Shown in pieces: positions 6,845 to 14,788 of a DNA stretch of 19,374 bases (positions within the stretch are counted from its first letter, which is position 1; every line of letters starts with the position of its first letter). The notes beneath the pieces are model-generated. The model was not told where the DNA came from. It worked only from the letters and a program-made list of their open reading frames with translations, and did no database searches. The stretch spans positions 1 through 19,374 of the forward strand of contig JBMOPC010000026.1 of NCBI GenBank assembly GCA_049323915.1, given 5' to 3'. The stretch comes from BRHc4a sp049323915. Lineage in GTDB: Bacteria > Bacillota > Desulfotomaculia > Desulfotomaculales > Desulfocucumaceae. The translations under genes and the position numbers were made by a program.

Positions 6845-7162
6845 ATGCAATGGTACGTGGCCGTCGCCGCCCTGATCACCCTTGCCGTTTCGGTGTTTGC
6901 AATACAGAACTCCCAGCAGGTTACCCTAAAGTTTTTAACCTGGGAGCTGCCTTCATTCCCGCTGGTGCTGCTGATATTTTTTTCAGCGATTACCGGAGTG
7001 CTGATTACACTGCTTTTCAGCGTGGCCAAGCAGTTGCGTCTTGCCATGCAAATCCGCGATCTGCAGTCACGTATTAAAAAAATGGAGAAAGATGCAACCG
7101 CCCGGCCGGCGGACAGGGCCCCGGCACAGGAGCAACCCCCCGTAAGCCGGCAGAACGGGTAA
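6845..7162 (+). CDS. LapA-domain (DUF1049) small membrane protein
   Basis: A 105-residue protein with two hydrophobic segments (about 4-20 and 39-62). Between them is the family hallmark FAIQNSQQVTLKFLTWEL (18-35). It ends in a charged, possibly coiled-coil tail (about 65-83) and a Pro/Ala-rich polar end. LapA-domain proteins are small inner-membrane proteins; E. coli LapA works with LapB in lipopolysaccharide control, but the Gram-positive members have no settled role. AGGAGGTG lies 7 nt before the ATG, a strong ribosome site. It is plus-strand, divergent from pyrK and convergent with carB, with 48 bp containing heptamer array D before the carB stop. No LapB partner is visible in the window. 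Confidence 0.85.
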   Translation: MQWYVAVAALITLAVSVFAIQNSQQVTLKFLTWELPSFPLVLLIFFSAITGVLITLLFSVAKQLRLAMQIRDLQSRIKKMEKDATARPADRAPAQEQPPVSRQNG

Positions 7163-7171
7163 TACTATACT

Positions 7172-7206
7172 TATTCTGACTCCTGACTTCTGAATTCTGT
7201 ATTCTT
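7172..7206 (-). repeat. Heptanucleotide tandem repeat array D (5 units)
   Basis: Plus-strand units are TATTCTG, ACTCCTG, ACTTCTG, AATTCTG and an imperfect TATTCTT. In the direction of carB transcription it starts 4 nt after the carB stop, nearly the same placement as array C after pyrD. It fills most of the gap between the convergent carB and LapA genes; no hairpin-plus-U-tract terminator is visible there. Confidence 0.85.
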
Positions 7207-7210
7207 TGCG

Positions 7211-10200
7211 CTATTTGGTATATTCTTGCAGGGGCACCAAATCGAACTGGTCGCCTTCCTTGATAAAGGTCAAAACCTCCACAATGGCCCAGGCGGTGTC
7301 CAGCGACGTCAGGCACGGGACCCCGTACTCCACCGCCACCCGCCGTATCTGGAACCCGTCCCGCTCCGGCGCCTTTCCCTTGGTCAGCGTATTGAGCACC
7401 AGCTTTATTTCCCCGGAACGGATCAGGTCGGCGATGTTGGGGGACCCCTCCCTCACCTTGTTGACCCTCTCCACAGGGAGCCCTTTTTCCTTGAGATAAG
7501 CGGCGGTGCCGCCGGTGGCGCATATCCTGAATCCCATGTCCGAGAGCCTGCGGATAAGCGGAAGGGCCTCCTCCTTGTCCTTGTCGGCTATGGTGGCCAG
7601 CACCGTGCCCTGCCCGGGGAAAATATATCCGGCAGCCACCAGTGCCTTGTACAGCGCCCTGGGGTAGCTGTGGTCCACACCCATCACCTCGCCGGTGGAC
7701 TTCATTTCCGGCCCCAGGGTAACGTCCACCTGAAGAAGCTTGGAGAAGCTGAATACCGGGGCCTTTACCCCCACCATCCCGGCTTCGGGATACAAACCCG
7801 TTGTATACCCCAGGTCCGCAAGCTTCCTCCCCAGAATGGCCTTGGTGGCCAGGTTAACCATGGGTATGCCGGTTATCTTGCTCATGTAGGGGACGGTGCG
7901 GCTGGCCCTGGGATTGACTTCCAGAACGTAAACCCGGCCCTTGTGAAGAACATACTGTATATTTATCATACCCCTGACGTTTAAGGCCAGGGCCAGCTTG
8001 ATGGTGTATTCCACTATCCGGCTTTTGACGCTGTCGCTGATATCTTCGGCGGGGTACACGGCTATGCTGTCGCCGGAATGGACCCCGGCCCTTTCCACAT
8101 GCCTCATTATTCCCGGGATAAGCACGGTTTCACCGTCGGCGATGGCGTCCACTTCCAGTTCGTCCCCCTGCAGGTATTTGTCCACCAGCACAGGGTGTTC
8201 CGGGGTGACCATCACCGCCGTGGCCATGTAGTTCAGCAGCTCGTCATTGTTGTACACAATTTCCATGGCCCTCCCGCCCAGCACATACGACGGCCGGACC
8301 AGCACCGGGAATCCTATTTCCCCGGCTATTCCCACCGCCTCCTCCACCGAGTATGCGGCCTTGCCCGGGGGCTTGGAGATGTCAAGCTCCAGTAGGAGGC
8401 TGTCAAACCTCTCCCTGTCCTCGGCCCTGTCAATGTCATCAACCGAGGTGCCCAGTATTTTTATTCCGGCCCGGTGCAGCTTGCCGGCCAGGTTTATGGG
8501 GGTCTGCCCGCCGAACTGCACTATGACTCCCTCGGGCTTCTCCTTCTCCAGAATATTAAGCACATCCTCGGCCAGCAGCGGCTCAAAGTACAGCCGGTCG
8601 GCGGTGTCGAAGTCAGTGCTGACGGTCTCGGGGTTGTTGTTGATTATTGTGGCCTCAAGCCCTTCCTCGCGGATGGCCCAGACCGAGTGCACCGAGCAGT
8701 AGTCAAACTCTATCCCCTGCCCTATCCTGATGGGGCCCCCGCCCAGCACCACCACCTTGCGCTTTTCAGTGGGGATGGCCTCGTCCTCCTCATCGTAGCA
8801 GGAATAGTAGTAGGGAGTAACCGCCTCGAACTCGGCGGCGCAGGTGTCCACCATCTTGTATACCGGCCTGATGTTGTTTTCACGGCGCAGCCTGCGCACC
8901 TCCTCCTCGGCCACCCCGGCGGCCTGGGCAAGGTAAGAGTCGGCGCAGCCAATGCGCTTGGCTTCACGAAGCAGTTCCGGGGTCAGCCCCAGGCTGCCCT
9001 CCCGGCTGATCCTGATCTCCATATCAACCACTGCGCGTATTTTTTCCAGAAAGAAAAGGTCTATCCCGGTTATTTTCTGTATGTGGCCGGTCAGCATTCC
9101 CCTGCGCATGGCCTCGGCCAGTATGAATATCCGCCTGTCGTCTGCCTCCTTGAGGGCCTGGTCTATCTGGCCGTCGGTCATGTCCCTGACGCCGTTCATT
9201 ATCAGGCCGGGGGTGCCTATTTCCAGCGACCGCACCGCCTTCATCAGCGCTCCCTCCAGGTTCCTGTCTATGGCCATAACTTCCCCGGTGGCCTTCATCT
9301 GGGTGCCCAGGCGGCGGTTGGCCAGGGTGAACTTGTCAAAGGGCCAGCGCGGGTATTTAAGCACCACGTAATCTATGGAGGGCTCAAAGCATGCATAAGT
9401 CTTTCCGGTGACAGCGTTTTTAATCTCATCCAGATTGAGGCCCACGGCTATTTTCCCGGAAACCTTGGCAATGGGATAGCCCGTTGCCTTGGAAGCCAGC
9501 GCCGACGACCTGGAAACCCTGGGATTGACCTCTATGACATAGTAGGAATAGCTGTTGGGGTCCAGCGCCAGCTGAACGTTGCACCCCCCGGCCACCTCCA
9601 GTGCCCGGATTATTTTGAGTGATGCGGCCCTGAGCATCTGGTACTCCCGGTCGGTAAGGGTCTGGACCGGGGCCACCACTATGCTGTCCCCGGTGTGAAT
9701 GCCCATGGGGTCTATATTTTCCATGCTGCAGATGGTAATGCAGTTGTCATTGTTGTCCCGCATCACCTCGAACTCTATTTCCTTCCAGCCCTCCAGGCTG
9801 CGCTCTATCAACACCTGGTGAATGGGGCTGATAGAGAGGCCCCTGCGGGTGGTGTCCACCAGTTCGTCCATGTTGTACACCATGCCGCCCCCGGTGCCCC
9901 CGAGGGTATAGGCGGGCCGTACCACTAGTGGAAAGCCTATTTTCCTGGCAAAGGCCACCGCGCTGTTTACGTCCTCCACCACCACGCTCTCGGGTACAGG
10001 TTCCCCGATCCTCTGCATGGTGGTTTTAAAACCTTCCCGGTCTTCGGCCCTCTTTATTGCCTCCAGGGGCGTTCCCAAAAGCCTCACGCCGTACTGGTCA
10101 AGCACCCCGCTTTCTGCCAGGTGCTTGGCCATGTTCAGCCCCACCTGGCCGCCCAGCCCGGGCACTATTCCGTCGGGCCTTTCCTGTTTGATTACCCGGG

Positions 10201-10423
10201 TGACGAAGTCCGGGGTCAGTGGCTCTATATAAACGCGGTCCGCCATATTGCTGTCGGTCATGATGGTGGCCGGGTTGCTGTTTATAAGCACCACCTCAAG
10301 GCCTTCCTCCCTCAGTGCCCTGCATGCCTGCGTCCCGGCGTAGTCAAATTCTGCGGCCTGCCCTATGATGATGGGGCCGGACCCTATCACCATTACCTTT
10401 TTCAGGCTCTTATCAAGCGGCAT
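7211..10423 (-). CDS. carB: Carbamoyl phosphate synthase large subunit
   Basis: CarB makes carbamoyl phosphate from bicarbonate, two ATP and ammonia channelled from CarA; the product feeds both pyrimidine and arginine synthesis. The 1070-residue length is normal. Two homologous ATP-grasp halves are visible, each opening with a GSGPIIIGQAAEFDYAG or GGGPIRIGQGIEFDYCS dinucleotide-like loop (about residues 14 and 560). The C-terminal MGS-type allosteric domain contains ATGGTAAYLKEKGLPVERVNK. In characterised homologues this domain binds effectors such as UMP. The ATG at 10423 has TAGGAGG 7 nt upstream, and carA ends only 10 bp before it, so the two subunits are cotranscribed. Heptamer array D begins just past the stop. 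Confidence 0.98.
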   Translation of the reverse strand: MPLDKSLKKVMVIGSGPIIIGQAAEFDYAGTQACRALREEGLEVVLINSNPATIMTDSNMADRVYIEPLTPDFVTRVIKQERPDGIVPGLGGQVGLNMAKHLAESGVLDQYGVRLLGTPLEAIKRAEDREGFKTTMQRIGEPVPESVVVEDVNSAVAFARKIGFPLVVRPAYTLGGTGGGMVYNMDELVDTTRRGLSISPIHQVLIERSLEGWKEIEFEVMRDNNDNCITICSMENIDPMGIHTGDSIVVAPVQTLTDREYQMLRAASLKIIRALEVAGGCNVQLALDPNSYSYYVIEVNPRVSRSSALASKATGYPIAKVSGKIAVGLNLDEIKNAVTGKTYACFEPSIDYVVLKYPRWPFDKFTLANRRLGTQMKATGEVMAIDRNLEGALMKAVRSLEIGTPGLIMNGVRDMTDGQIDQALKEADDRRIFILAEAMRRGMLTGHIQKITGIDLFFLEKIRAVVDMEIRISREGSLGLTPELLREAKRIGCADSYLAQAAGVAEEEVRRLRRENNIRPVYKMVDTCAAEFEAVTPYYYSCYDEEDEAIPTEKRKVVVLGGGPIRIGQGIEFDYCSVHSVWAIREEGLEATIINNNPETVSTDFDTADRLYFEPLLAEDVLNILEKEKPEGVIVQFGGQTPINLAGKLHRAGIKILGTSVDDIDRAEDRERFDSLLLELDISKPPGKAAYSVEEAVGIAGEIGFPVLVRPSYVLGGRAMEIVYNNDELLNYMATAVMVTPEHPVLVDKYLQGDELEVDAIADGETVLIPGIMRHVERAGVHSGDSIAVYPAEDISDSVKSRIVEYTIKLALALNVRGMINIQYVLHKGRVYVLEVNPRASRTVPYMSKITGIPMVNLATKAILGRKLADLGYTTGLYPEAGMVGVKAPVFSFSKLLQVDVTLGPEMKSTGEVMGVDHSYPRALYKALVAAGYIFPGQGTVLATIADKDKEEALPLIRRLSDMGFRICATGGTAAYLKEKGLPVERVNKVREGSPNIADLIRSGEIKLVLNTLTKGKAPERDGFQIRRVAVEYGVPCLTSLDTAWAIVEVLTFIKEGDQFDLVPLQEYTK

Positions 10424-10433
10424 GTTATACCTC

Positions 10434-11516
10434 CTACTGATTTCTGTGCTTATCCATCATCTCAATAAACTGGTCAAACAGATAGTCCGATTCCGTGGGC
10501 CCGGGAGACGCCTCGGGGTGATACTGCACCGAAAACAGGGGCAGGCTCACGTGGCGCATCCCTTCCACCGTGTTGTCGTTCAGATTCCTGTGGGTTACCA
10601 CCAGCCCCAGTCCGTCCATTGACTCTTCGTCCACCGAGAAGCCGTGGTTGTGGGAAGTGATGTAAACCCTGCCGGTAGTAATGTCCTTGACAGGGTGGTT
10701 GGACCCCCTGTGCCCGAACTTCATCTTGTAGGTCTTGGCTCCCATGGCGATGGACATAATCTGGTGCCCCAGGCAGATTCCAAAAATGGGAACCCGGCCC
10801 GCCAGCTCCCTTACGGCCCCGGCGGCATAGGGGACGTCAACGGGGTCTCCGGGCCCGTTGGAAAGCATCACCCCGTCGGGGCTGTAGGCCATTATTTCAT
10901 TCGCCCCGGTGTTGTGCGGCACCACGTAAATATCGCAGCCCCGCATTTGCAGGTGGCGGATGATGTTCAGCTTGGAACCGAAGTCTATCAGCACAACCCT
11001 GCGACCTTCACCCCCGACCCGGTACATCTCCTTTGTGGAGACCTCGGGCACCATCTGCTGCCCGGTCAGCTGCGGGCAGCTGCGGGCCTTCTCCACCAGA
11101 GCGGCAGGGTCGGAAATATCGTTGCTGATAACACCCCGCATAGTGCCGAAATTTCTTAAGTGCCGGGTAAGGGCCCTTGTGTCGATGCCTGAAATACCCG
11201 GAACTCCTTCTCTGGAGAGGAAATCGGATATTTTGTAACTGGCCCGCCAGTTGCTCGGGTGGTCACAGTCCTCCTTGACGACAAATCCTCTCACATAGGA
11301 CTTCTTCGACTCGAAGTCCTCCCTGTTTATCCCGTAGTTTCCTATGAGAGGATATGTCATAACCACTATCTGCCCGCAGTATGAAGGGTCTGTGAGTATT
11401 TCCTGGTAGCCGGTCATGCCGGTGTTGAAAACCACCTCGCCCCAGCGCTCGCCCCTGGACCCAAAGGCGTTGCCGATAAAATAAGTGCCGTCTTCCAGGG
11501 CCAGAATTGCCTTCAA
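10434..11516 (-). CDS. carA: Carbamoyl phosphate synthase small subunit (glutaminase)
   Basis: CarA hydrolyses glutamine and delivers ammonia to CarB. The 360-residue protein has the N-terminal CPSase small domain (VFNTGMTGYQEILTDPSY, about 29-46) and a class I glutamine amidotransferase domain with the triad Cys248 in GICLGH, His333 and Glu335 in QYHPEAS. The start is TTG at 11516; the match to the usual CarA N-terminus (KAILALEDG) and CGGAGGTG 8 nt upstream support this rare start. It lies 133 bp downstream of pyrC. That gap carries heptamer array E but no third PyrR-type attenuator that I can see, so expression probably continues from the pyrR promoter. Confidence 0.97.
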   Translation of the reverse strand: MKAILALEDGTYFIGNAFGSRGERWGEVVFNTGMTGYQEILTDPSYCGQIVVMTYPLIGNYGINREDFESKKSYVRGFVVKEDCDHPSNWRASYKISDFLSREGVPGISGIDTRALTRHLRNFGTMRGVISNDISDPAALVEKARSCPQLTGQQMVPEVSTKEMYRVGGEGRRVVLIDFGSKLNIIRHLQMRGCDIYVVPHNTGANEIMAYSPDGVMLSNGPGDPVDVPYAAGAVRELAGRVPIFGICLGHQIMSIAMGAKTYKMKFGHRGSNHPVKDITTGRVYITSHNHGFSVDEESMDGLGLVVTHRNLNDNTVEGMRHVSLPLFSVQYHPEASPGPTESDYLFDQFIEMMDKHRNQ

Positions 11517-11561
11517 AATATATACACCTCCGGTTTAGCTTATACTGTATGAATTCTCCGT

Positions 11562-11589
11562 CAGAATACAGGAGACAGAAGACAGAATG
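11562..11589 (+). repeat. Heptanucleotide tandem repeat array E (4 units)
   Basis: Plus-strand units are CAGAATA, CAGGAGA, CAGAAGA and CAGAATG. An inverted partner TTCTGTCT follows at about 11606-11613, so AGACAGAA (11580 region) could form a small stem-loop around ATGCATGCAT. It lies in the pyrC-carA gap, in opposite orientation to array D at the other end of carAB. Confidence 0.8.
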
Positions 11590-11649
11590 GATGCATGCAT
11601 TCCCCTTCTGTCTTTTTCACTAAAAAACCCAGGAATCAGAATAATGAGA

Positions 11650-12924
11650 TTACCTGCGGTAAACCGGTATTCCTCCCACAATGGTCATAACCGGCATACC
11701 CTTCAGCAGCCTTCCGGCAAAAGGGGTGTTCCTGCCTTTGCTGCGGAAGGATTCGGGGTCAACCCTCTCCTCCAGATCAGGGTCTATTATTGTAATATCG
11801 GCCACCGCTCCCGGGGCCAGGGGGCCTGTTTTCAAACCAAGTATCTTCGCCGGGTTCACACTGAGCATGGCCACCGCCCTGGCCGGGCTTATTACTCTCT
11901 CGGCCACCAGTTCGGTCCATACCAGCCCCACCGCGGTCTCCAGCCCCACCATGCCGAAGGGGGCGCGGTCGTACTCGGAGTCCTTTTCCTCGGTGGTGTG
12001 GGGAGCGTGGTCGGTGGCGATAACATCTATGGTTCCGTCGGCGATGGCCTCCTTAAGGGCGGCCACGTCTTCCTCCCCCCGCAGGGGAGGGTTGACCTTG
12101 GTGGATGTGTCATAGCCCTCCACCGCCCTGTCGGTAAGGGTAAAGTGGTGCGGGGCAACCTCGGCTGTCAGCGGAATCCCGCGGGCCTTGGCGTCTCTTA
12201 TTATCCTGACCGTTCCTGCGGTGCTCACATGGGCGATGTGCAGCCGGCAGCCGGTAAGCTCTGCCAGCACTATATCCCTGGCCACCATAATCTCCTCGGC
12301 GGCCCGGGGTATTCCCCGCAGTCCCAGCCTGGTGGAGGTATAACCCTCGTTCATGACTCCCTCACCGGCCAGCGCGCGGTCCTCACAGTGTGAAATAACC
12401 GGCAGCCCAAGCATGGCGGCGTAGTGCATGGCCCTTCTCATCACGCCGGAGTCGGCCACCGGACGGCCGTCGTCCGACACCGCCACAGCTCCGGAGTTCT
12501 TTAAATCGGCCATCTCTGACAGTTCCTTACCGAGGCTTCCCTTGGTTATGGCCCCGATGGGGTATACCCTGGACAGTCCGGCCTTACCCGCTCTTTCCAG
12601 TATATACCTGATTACCGGCCCACTGTCGGCCACCGGGCTTGTATTGGGCATGCAGGCCACCGAGGTGAATCCCCCCCGCACTGCGGCCCGGCAACCGGTT
12701 TCAACTGTCTCCTTGGCCTCGTACCCGGGCTCTCTCAGGTGTACATGCATATCCAGAAAGCCCGGGGCCACAAGCCTGCCCACCGCGTTGACCACTTCGG
12801 CGCCGGTTTTCTTGATCCCGGTGCCCATTTCCGCTATCACACCGTTTTCTATCAAAACATCAGATACCCTGACCGACCCCGACACGGGGTCCACCACTGC
12901 GCCTTCCTTAATTAGCAACTTCAC
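11650..12924 (-). CDS. pyrC: Dihydroorotase (class I)
   Basis: PyrC cyclises carbamoyl aspartate to dihydroorotate. The 424-residue amidohydrolase has DMHVHLREPG (His60, His62), Asp151 in SDDGRP, ISHCEDR (His179), HIAHVS (His232) and ATDHAPHT (Asp305). The Asp151 arrangement matches class I bacterial enzymes rather than the carboxylated-lysine E. coli type. A GTG at 12933 is in frame, but its upstream GGGAGG overlaps it. The GTG at 12924 sits 8 nt after that GGGAGG and gives the usual KLLIKEGAVVDP N-terminus, so I prefer it. Either way the start lies inside the 3' end of pyrB (17 bp overlap), suggesting translational coupling. Confidence 0.95.
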   Translation of the reverse strand: MKLLIKEGAVVDPVSGSVRVSDVLIENGVIAEMGTGIKKTGAEVVNAVGRLVAPGFLDMHVHLREPGYEAKETVETGCRAAVRGGFTSVACMPNTSPVADSGPVIRYILERAGKAGLSRVYPIGAITKGSLGKELSEMADLKNSGAVAVSDDGRPVADSGVMRRAMHYAAMLGLPVISHCEDRALAGEGVMNEGYTSTRLGLRGIPRAAEEIMVARDIVLAELTGCRLHIAHVSTAGTVRIIRDAKARGIPLTAEVAPHHFTLTDRAVEGYDTSTKVNPPLRGEEDVAALKEAIADGTIDVIATDHAPHTTEEKDSEYDRAPFGMVGLETAVGLVWTELVAERVISPARAVAMLSVNPAKILGLKTGPLAPGAVADITIIDPDLEERVDPESFRSKGRNTPFAGRLLKGMPVMTIVGGIPVYRR

Positions 12925-13846
12925 CGGCGCCACCTCCCGTCAGCAGGTACAACAGGGCCATCCTCACAGCCACTCCGTTGGTCACCTGCTCATTTATAAC
13001 TGACTGAGCACAGTCGGCAACTTCGTGGGATATTTCAACCCCCCGGTTCATGGGCCCGGGATGCATAACCAGCGCGTCCGGGGCCGCCAGTGACAGTTTC
13101 TCCCTGTTTAGGCCGTAAAGGCGGGCGTATTCCCGCACACCGGGGAAAAGCCCCTGCTGCTGCCTTTCCAGCTGAATCCTCAGCATTATCACCACATCGG
13201 CCCCCTCCAGGGCCTCTTCCACACTGTTAAAACACCTGGCCCCAGTCTTTTCAATCTCCGCCGGCATCAGTGTGGAGGGGCCGCACACCCTTACAGAGGC
13301 CCCCATGGCTGTAAATCCCCAAATATCCGACCGGGCCACGCGGCTGTGGAGTATATCCCCCACCACCGCCACCTGCAGCCCGGCTATTTTCCCCTTCTTG
13401 TCCCTCACCGTGAACATGTCCAGAAGGCCCTGGGTGGGGTGTTCGTGGAATCCGTCCCCGGCGTTGATCACCGCCGCCTTAACCGACCTCGCCAGCAGGT
13501 GGGGCGCCCCCGCCATGGGGTGCCGCAAAACAACCACATCGGCCCCCAGGGCCGCTATGGTGGCCGCCGTGTCCCTGAGGCTCTCGCCCTTGACCACGCT
13601 GCTGGTTGACGCCGAAATATTCACCGAGTCGGCGCTCAGGTACTTGGAAGCCAGCTCAAAAGACGTCCTGGTGCGTGTGCTGGCCTCGTAAAACATGTTT
13701 ACAACGGTTTTCCCCCTGAGGGTGGGAACCTTTTTAATCTGCCTGCCCAGTATCTCCTTCATGGAGGCCGCCGTATCCAGTATCAGGCTTATTTTGTCCG
13801 GCTCCAGCCCTTCCAGTCCCAGCATGTCCTTTTTTAACAATGGCAT
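12908..13846 (-). CDS. pyrB: Aspartate carbamoyltransferase, catalytic subunit
   Basis: PyrB condenses carbamoyl phosphate with aspartate, the committed step. The 312-residue protein carries STRTRTS (56-62) and HPTQ (136-139) for carbamoyl phosphate, Lys87 in the mobile loop SVVKGES, and HPGPMNRGVEI near the end for aspartate binding. The ATG at 13846 has GGGGGG about 6 nt upstream and begins a canonical N-terminus; an upstream in-frame codon at 13870 lies in the attenuator's U tract and is unlikely. No regulatory chain PyrI is present, as in other Firmicutes. Transcription into it is governed by the second PyrR attenuator directly upstream, and pyrC overlaps its end. Confidence 0.97.
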   Translation of the reverse strand: MPLLKKDMLGLEGLEPDKISLILDTAASMKEILGRQIKKVPTLRGKTVVNMFYEASTRTRTSFELASKYLSADSVNISASTSSVVKGESLRDTAATIAALGADVVVLRHPMAGAPHLLARSVKAAVINAGDGFHEHPTQGLLDMFTVRDKKGKIAGLQVAVVGDILHSRVARSDIWGFTAMGASVRVCGPSTLMPAEIEKTGARCFNSVEEALEGADVVIMLRIQLERQQQGLFPGVREYARLYGLNREKLSLAAPDALVMHPGPMNRGVEISHEVADCAQSVINEQVTNGVAVRMALLYLLTGGGAGEVAN

Positions 13847-13868
13847 ATTATCCCCCCGGTCTGTATGC

Positions 13869-13912
13869 AAAAATAAAGCCTCACCGGAAAACCCCGTGGT
13901 TTCCAGTAAGGC
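13869..13912 (-). terminator. Intrinsic terminator of the pyrR-pyrB attenuator
   Basis: On the minus strand GCCTTACTGGAAACC pairs with GGTTTTCCGGTGAGGC (13912 to 13878) with one U-G pair and one bulge. TTTATTTTT (13877-13869) follows. The 5' arm with its preceding bases, GCCGGCCTTACTGGA, can instead pair over 15 bp with TCCAGTGAGGCCGGC of the upstream PyrR hairpin, forming an antiterminator. This is the classic PyrR switch: UMP-bound PyrR holds the upstream hairpin and lets the terminator form. Confidence 0.85.
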
Positions 13913-13942
13913 CGGCTATTAGAAAGCGCCATTCCGCCCCTC

Positions 13943-13974
13943 CCTTGCCGGCCTCACTGGACCGCCCTTAAAGG
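13943..13974 (-). promoter_or_regulatory. PyrR-binding anti-antiterminator hairpin upstream of pyrB
   Basis: The minus-strand RNA has outer arms CCUU/AAGG, an internal loop, and an upper stem GGUC/GGCC capped by CAGUGA. This fits the PyrR-binding consensus ARUCCNGNGAGGYU with its CNGNGA hexaloop. It starts 12 bp after the pyrR stop. Confidence 0.85.
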
Positions 13975-13986
13975 ATGGCTTAAACG

Positions 13987-14550
13987 TCAGTCATATTTTT
14001 TATCCCCTTCGGTTATTACCACTTTTTCGTCACCGTCTGTCTCGTCAAGAAGCACCGACACATCTTCCTTCTTTGAGGTGGGCACATTCTTTCCAACGTA
14101 ATCGGCCCTGATTGGAAGCTCCCGGTGACCCCGGTCCACCAGCACCGCCAGCTGGATCATCCTGGGGCGCCCCAGGTCTATCACCGCATCCAGCGCCGCC
14201 CTTATGGTGCGGCCTGTGTACATCACATCGTCCACCAAAACGATGGTCTTCCCTTCCACCTGAAAATGCACCTCTGTTTTTCGGACCAGCGGCTGCGTGG
14301 CCAGGGTGCTGAGGTCGTCCCGGTAAAGGGTTATGTCCAGCACCCCCACAGGGACCTCCCTGCCCTCTATCTGCTGGATCTTCGCGGCCAGCCGGGAGGC
14401 CAGCGGGACTCCCCTGCTGCGGATGCCGATCAGCGCAAGGTTCTCGGTGCCCTTGTTGCGTTCAATTATTTCGTGGGCAATCCTGGTAAGAGCCCTGCGG
14501 ATTCCTTCCCTGTCCAGTATTACCGCCTTCTGCCTGTGTTTGTCCTGCAA
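13987..14550 (-). CDS. pyrR: PyrR, UMP-responsive attenuation regulator / uracil phosphoribosyltransferase
   Basis: PyrR binds pyr leader RNA when UMP is high and promotes termination; many members also convert uracil and PRPP to UMP. The 187-residue protein shows IGIRSRGVPLASRLA (41-55), TLYRDDL (74-80) and the PRPP loop VLVDDVMYTGRT (104-115), all family hallmarks. The start is TTG at 14550, with AGGAGGTGATG upstream (9 nt from GGAGG); the frame of an ATG within that region does not match PyrR. It is first in the operon behind its own attenuator and followed by a second one before pyrB, so it should regulate both itself and pyrB onward. The tail after about residue 175 is acidic/basic and not conserved. 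Confidence 0.97.
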   Translation of the reverse strand: MQDKHRQKAVILDREGIRRALTRIAHEIIERNKGTENLALIGIRSRGVPLASRLAAKIQQIEGREVPVGVLDITLYRDDLSTLATQPLVRKTEVHFQVEGKTIVLVDDVMYTGRTIRAALDAVIDLGRPRMIQLAVLVDRGHRELPIRADYVGKNVPTSKKEDVSVLLDETDGDEKVVITEGDKKYD

Positions 14551-14612
14551 AAAACATCACCTCCTGAGCCCTTCGGGTGGTTATGACAAATATCTTTTTC
14601 CGCCGCACGTGT

Positions 14613-14652
14613 AAAAAAGCCTGACCACGCCGGTATACGGGCACGATCAGGC
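14613..14652 (-). terminator. Intrinsic terminator in the pyrR leader
   Basis: On the minus strand GCCTGATCGTGCC (14652-14640) pairs with GGCGTGGTCAGGC (14631-14619) through 13 bp, three of them G-U, around an 8 nt loop. TTTTTT (14618-14613) follows. The 5' arm GGCCTGATC can alternatively pair with GATCGGCC of the PyrR-binding hairpin upstream with one bulge, giving the competing antiterminator. Confidence 0.88.
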
Positions 14653-14675
14653 CGTTTAAAACCTGTTCTATTACA

Positions 14676-14707
14676 CCTTACCGGCCTCTCGGGGCCGATC
14701 TTAAAGG
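14676..14707 (-). promoter_or_regulatory. PyrR-binding anti-antiterminator hairpin in the pyrR leader
   Basis: Minus-strand RNA: lower stem CCUU/AAGG, an asymmetric internal loop (AGAU on the 5' side), an upper stem CGGCC/GGCCG, and the hexaloop CCGAGA, matching CNGNGA. The layout is that of PyrR-binding loops in Bacillus pyr leaders. It lies about 15 nt after the predicted transcription start. Confidence 0.88.
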
Positions 14708-14729
14708 ATATTTCCAATCGGTTTTTTAT

Positions 14730-14759
14730 AGATTACCAGAGGGTATCCTCCGGTGTCAA
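14730..14759 (-). promoter_or_regulatory. Predicted sigma-A promoter of the pyr operon
   Basis: On the minus strand a perfect TTGACA (14759-14754) is followed after 18 bp by TAATCT (14735-14730), preceded by TGG as an extended -10. The start site would fall near 14722, just before the first PyrR hairpin, giving a leader of about 170 nt to the pyrR TTG. Its position between an upstream U-tract terminator and the attenuator supports it. Confidence 0.65.
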
Positions 14760-14763
14760 TAGC

Positions 14764-14788
14764 AAAAAAAATCCGCACGGCGTCAGAT
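14764..14788 (-). terminator. Possible terminator of the YqhV-like gene
   Basis: On the minus strand ATC and CGC pair with GCG and GAT across a 3 nt loop, with TGA (the stop codon itself) bulged; eight T follow at 14771-14764. The U tract is good but the six-pair bulged stem is weak. It would insulate the pyr promoter, which starts 5 bp further on. Confidence 0.4.

Noticed and set aside
8474..9622. A 382-codon open frame on the plus strand opposite carB
   Set aside because: It is fully antisense to the conserved carB coding sequence, has no recognisable motif and is expected by chance in third-position GC-rich sequence.
11580..11618. Hairpin with a following T run in the pyrC-carA gap
   Set aside because: The T run lies on the plus strand while both flanking genes are on the minus strand. 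The stem arises from one inverted copy of the heptamer, so it is not called a terminator.
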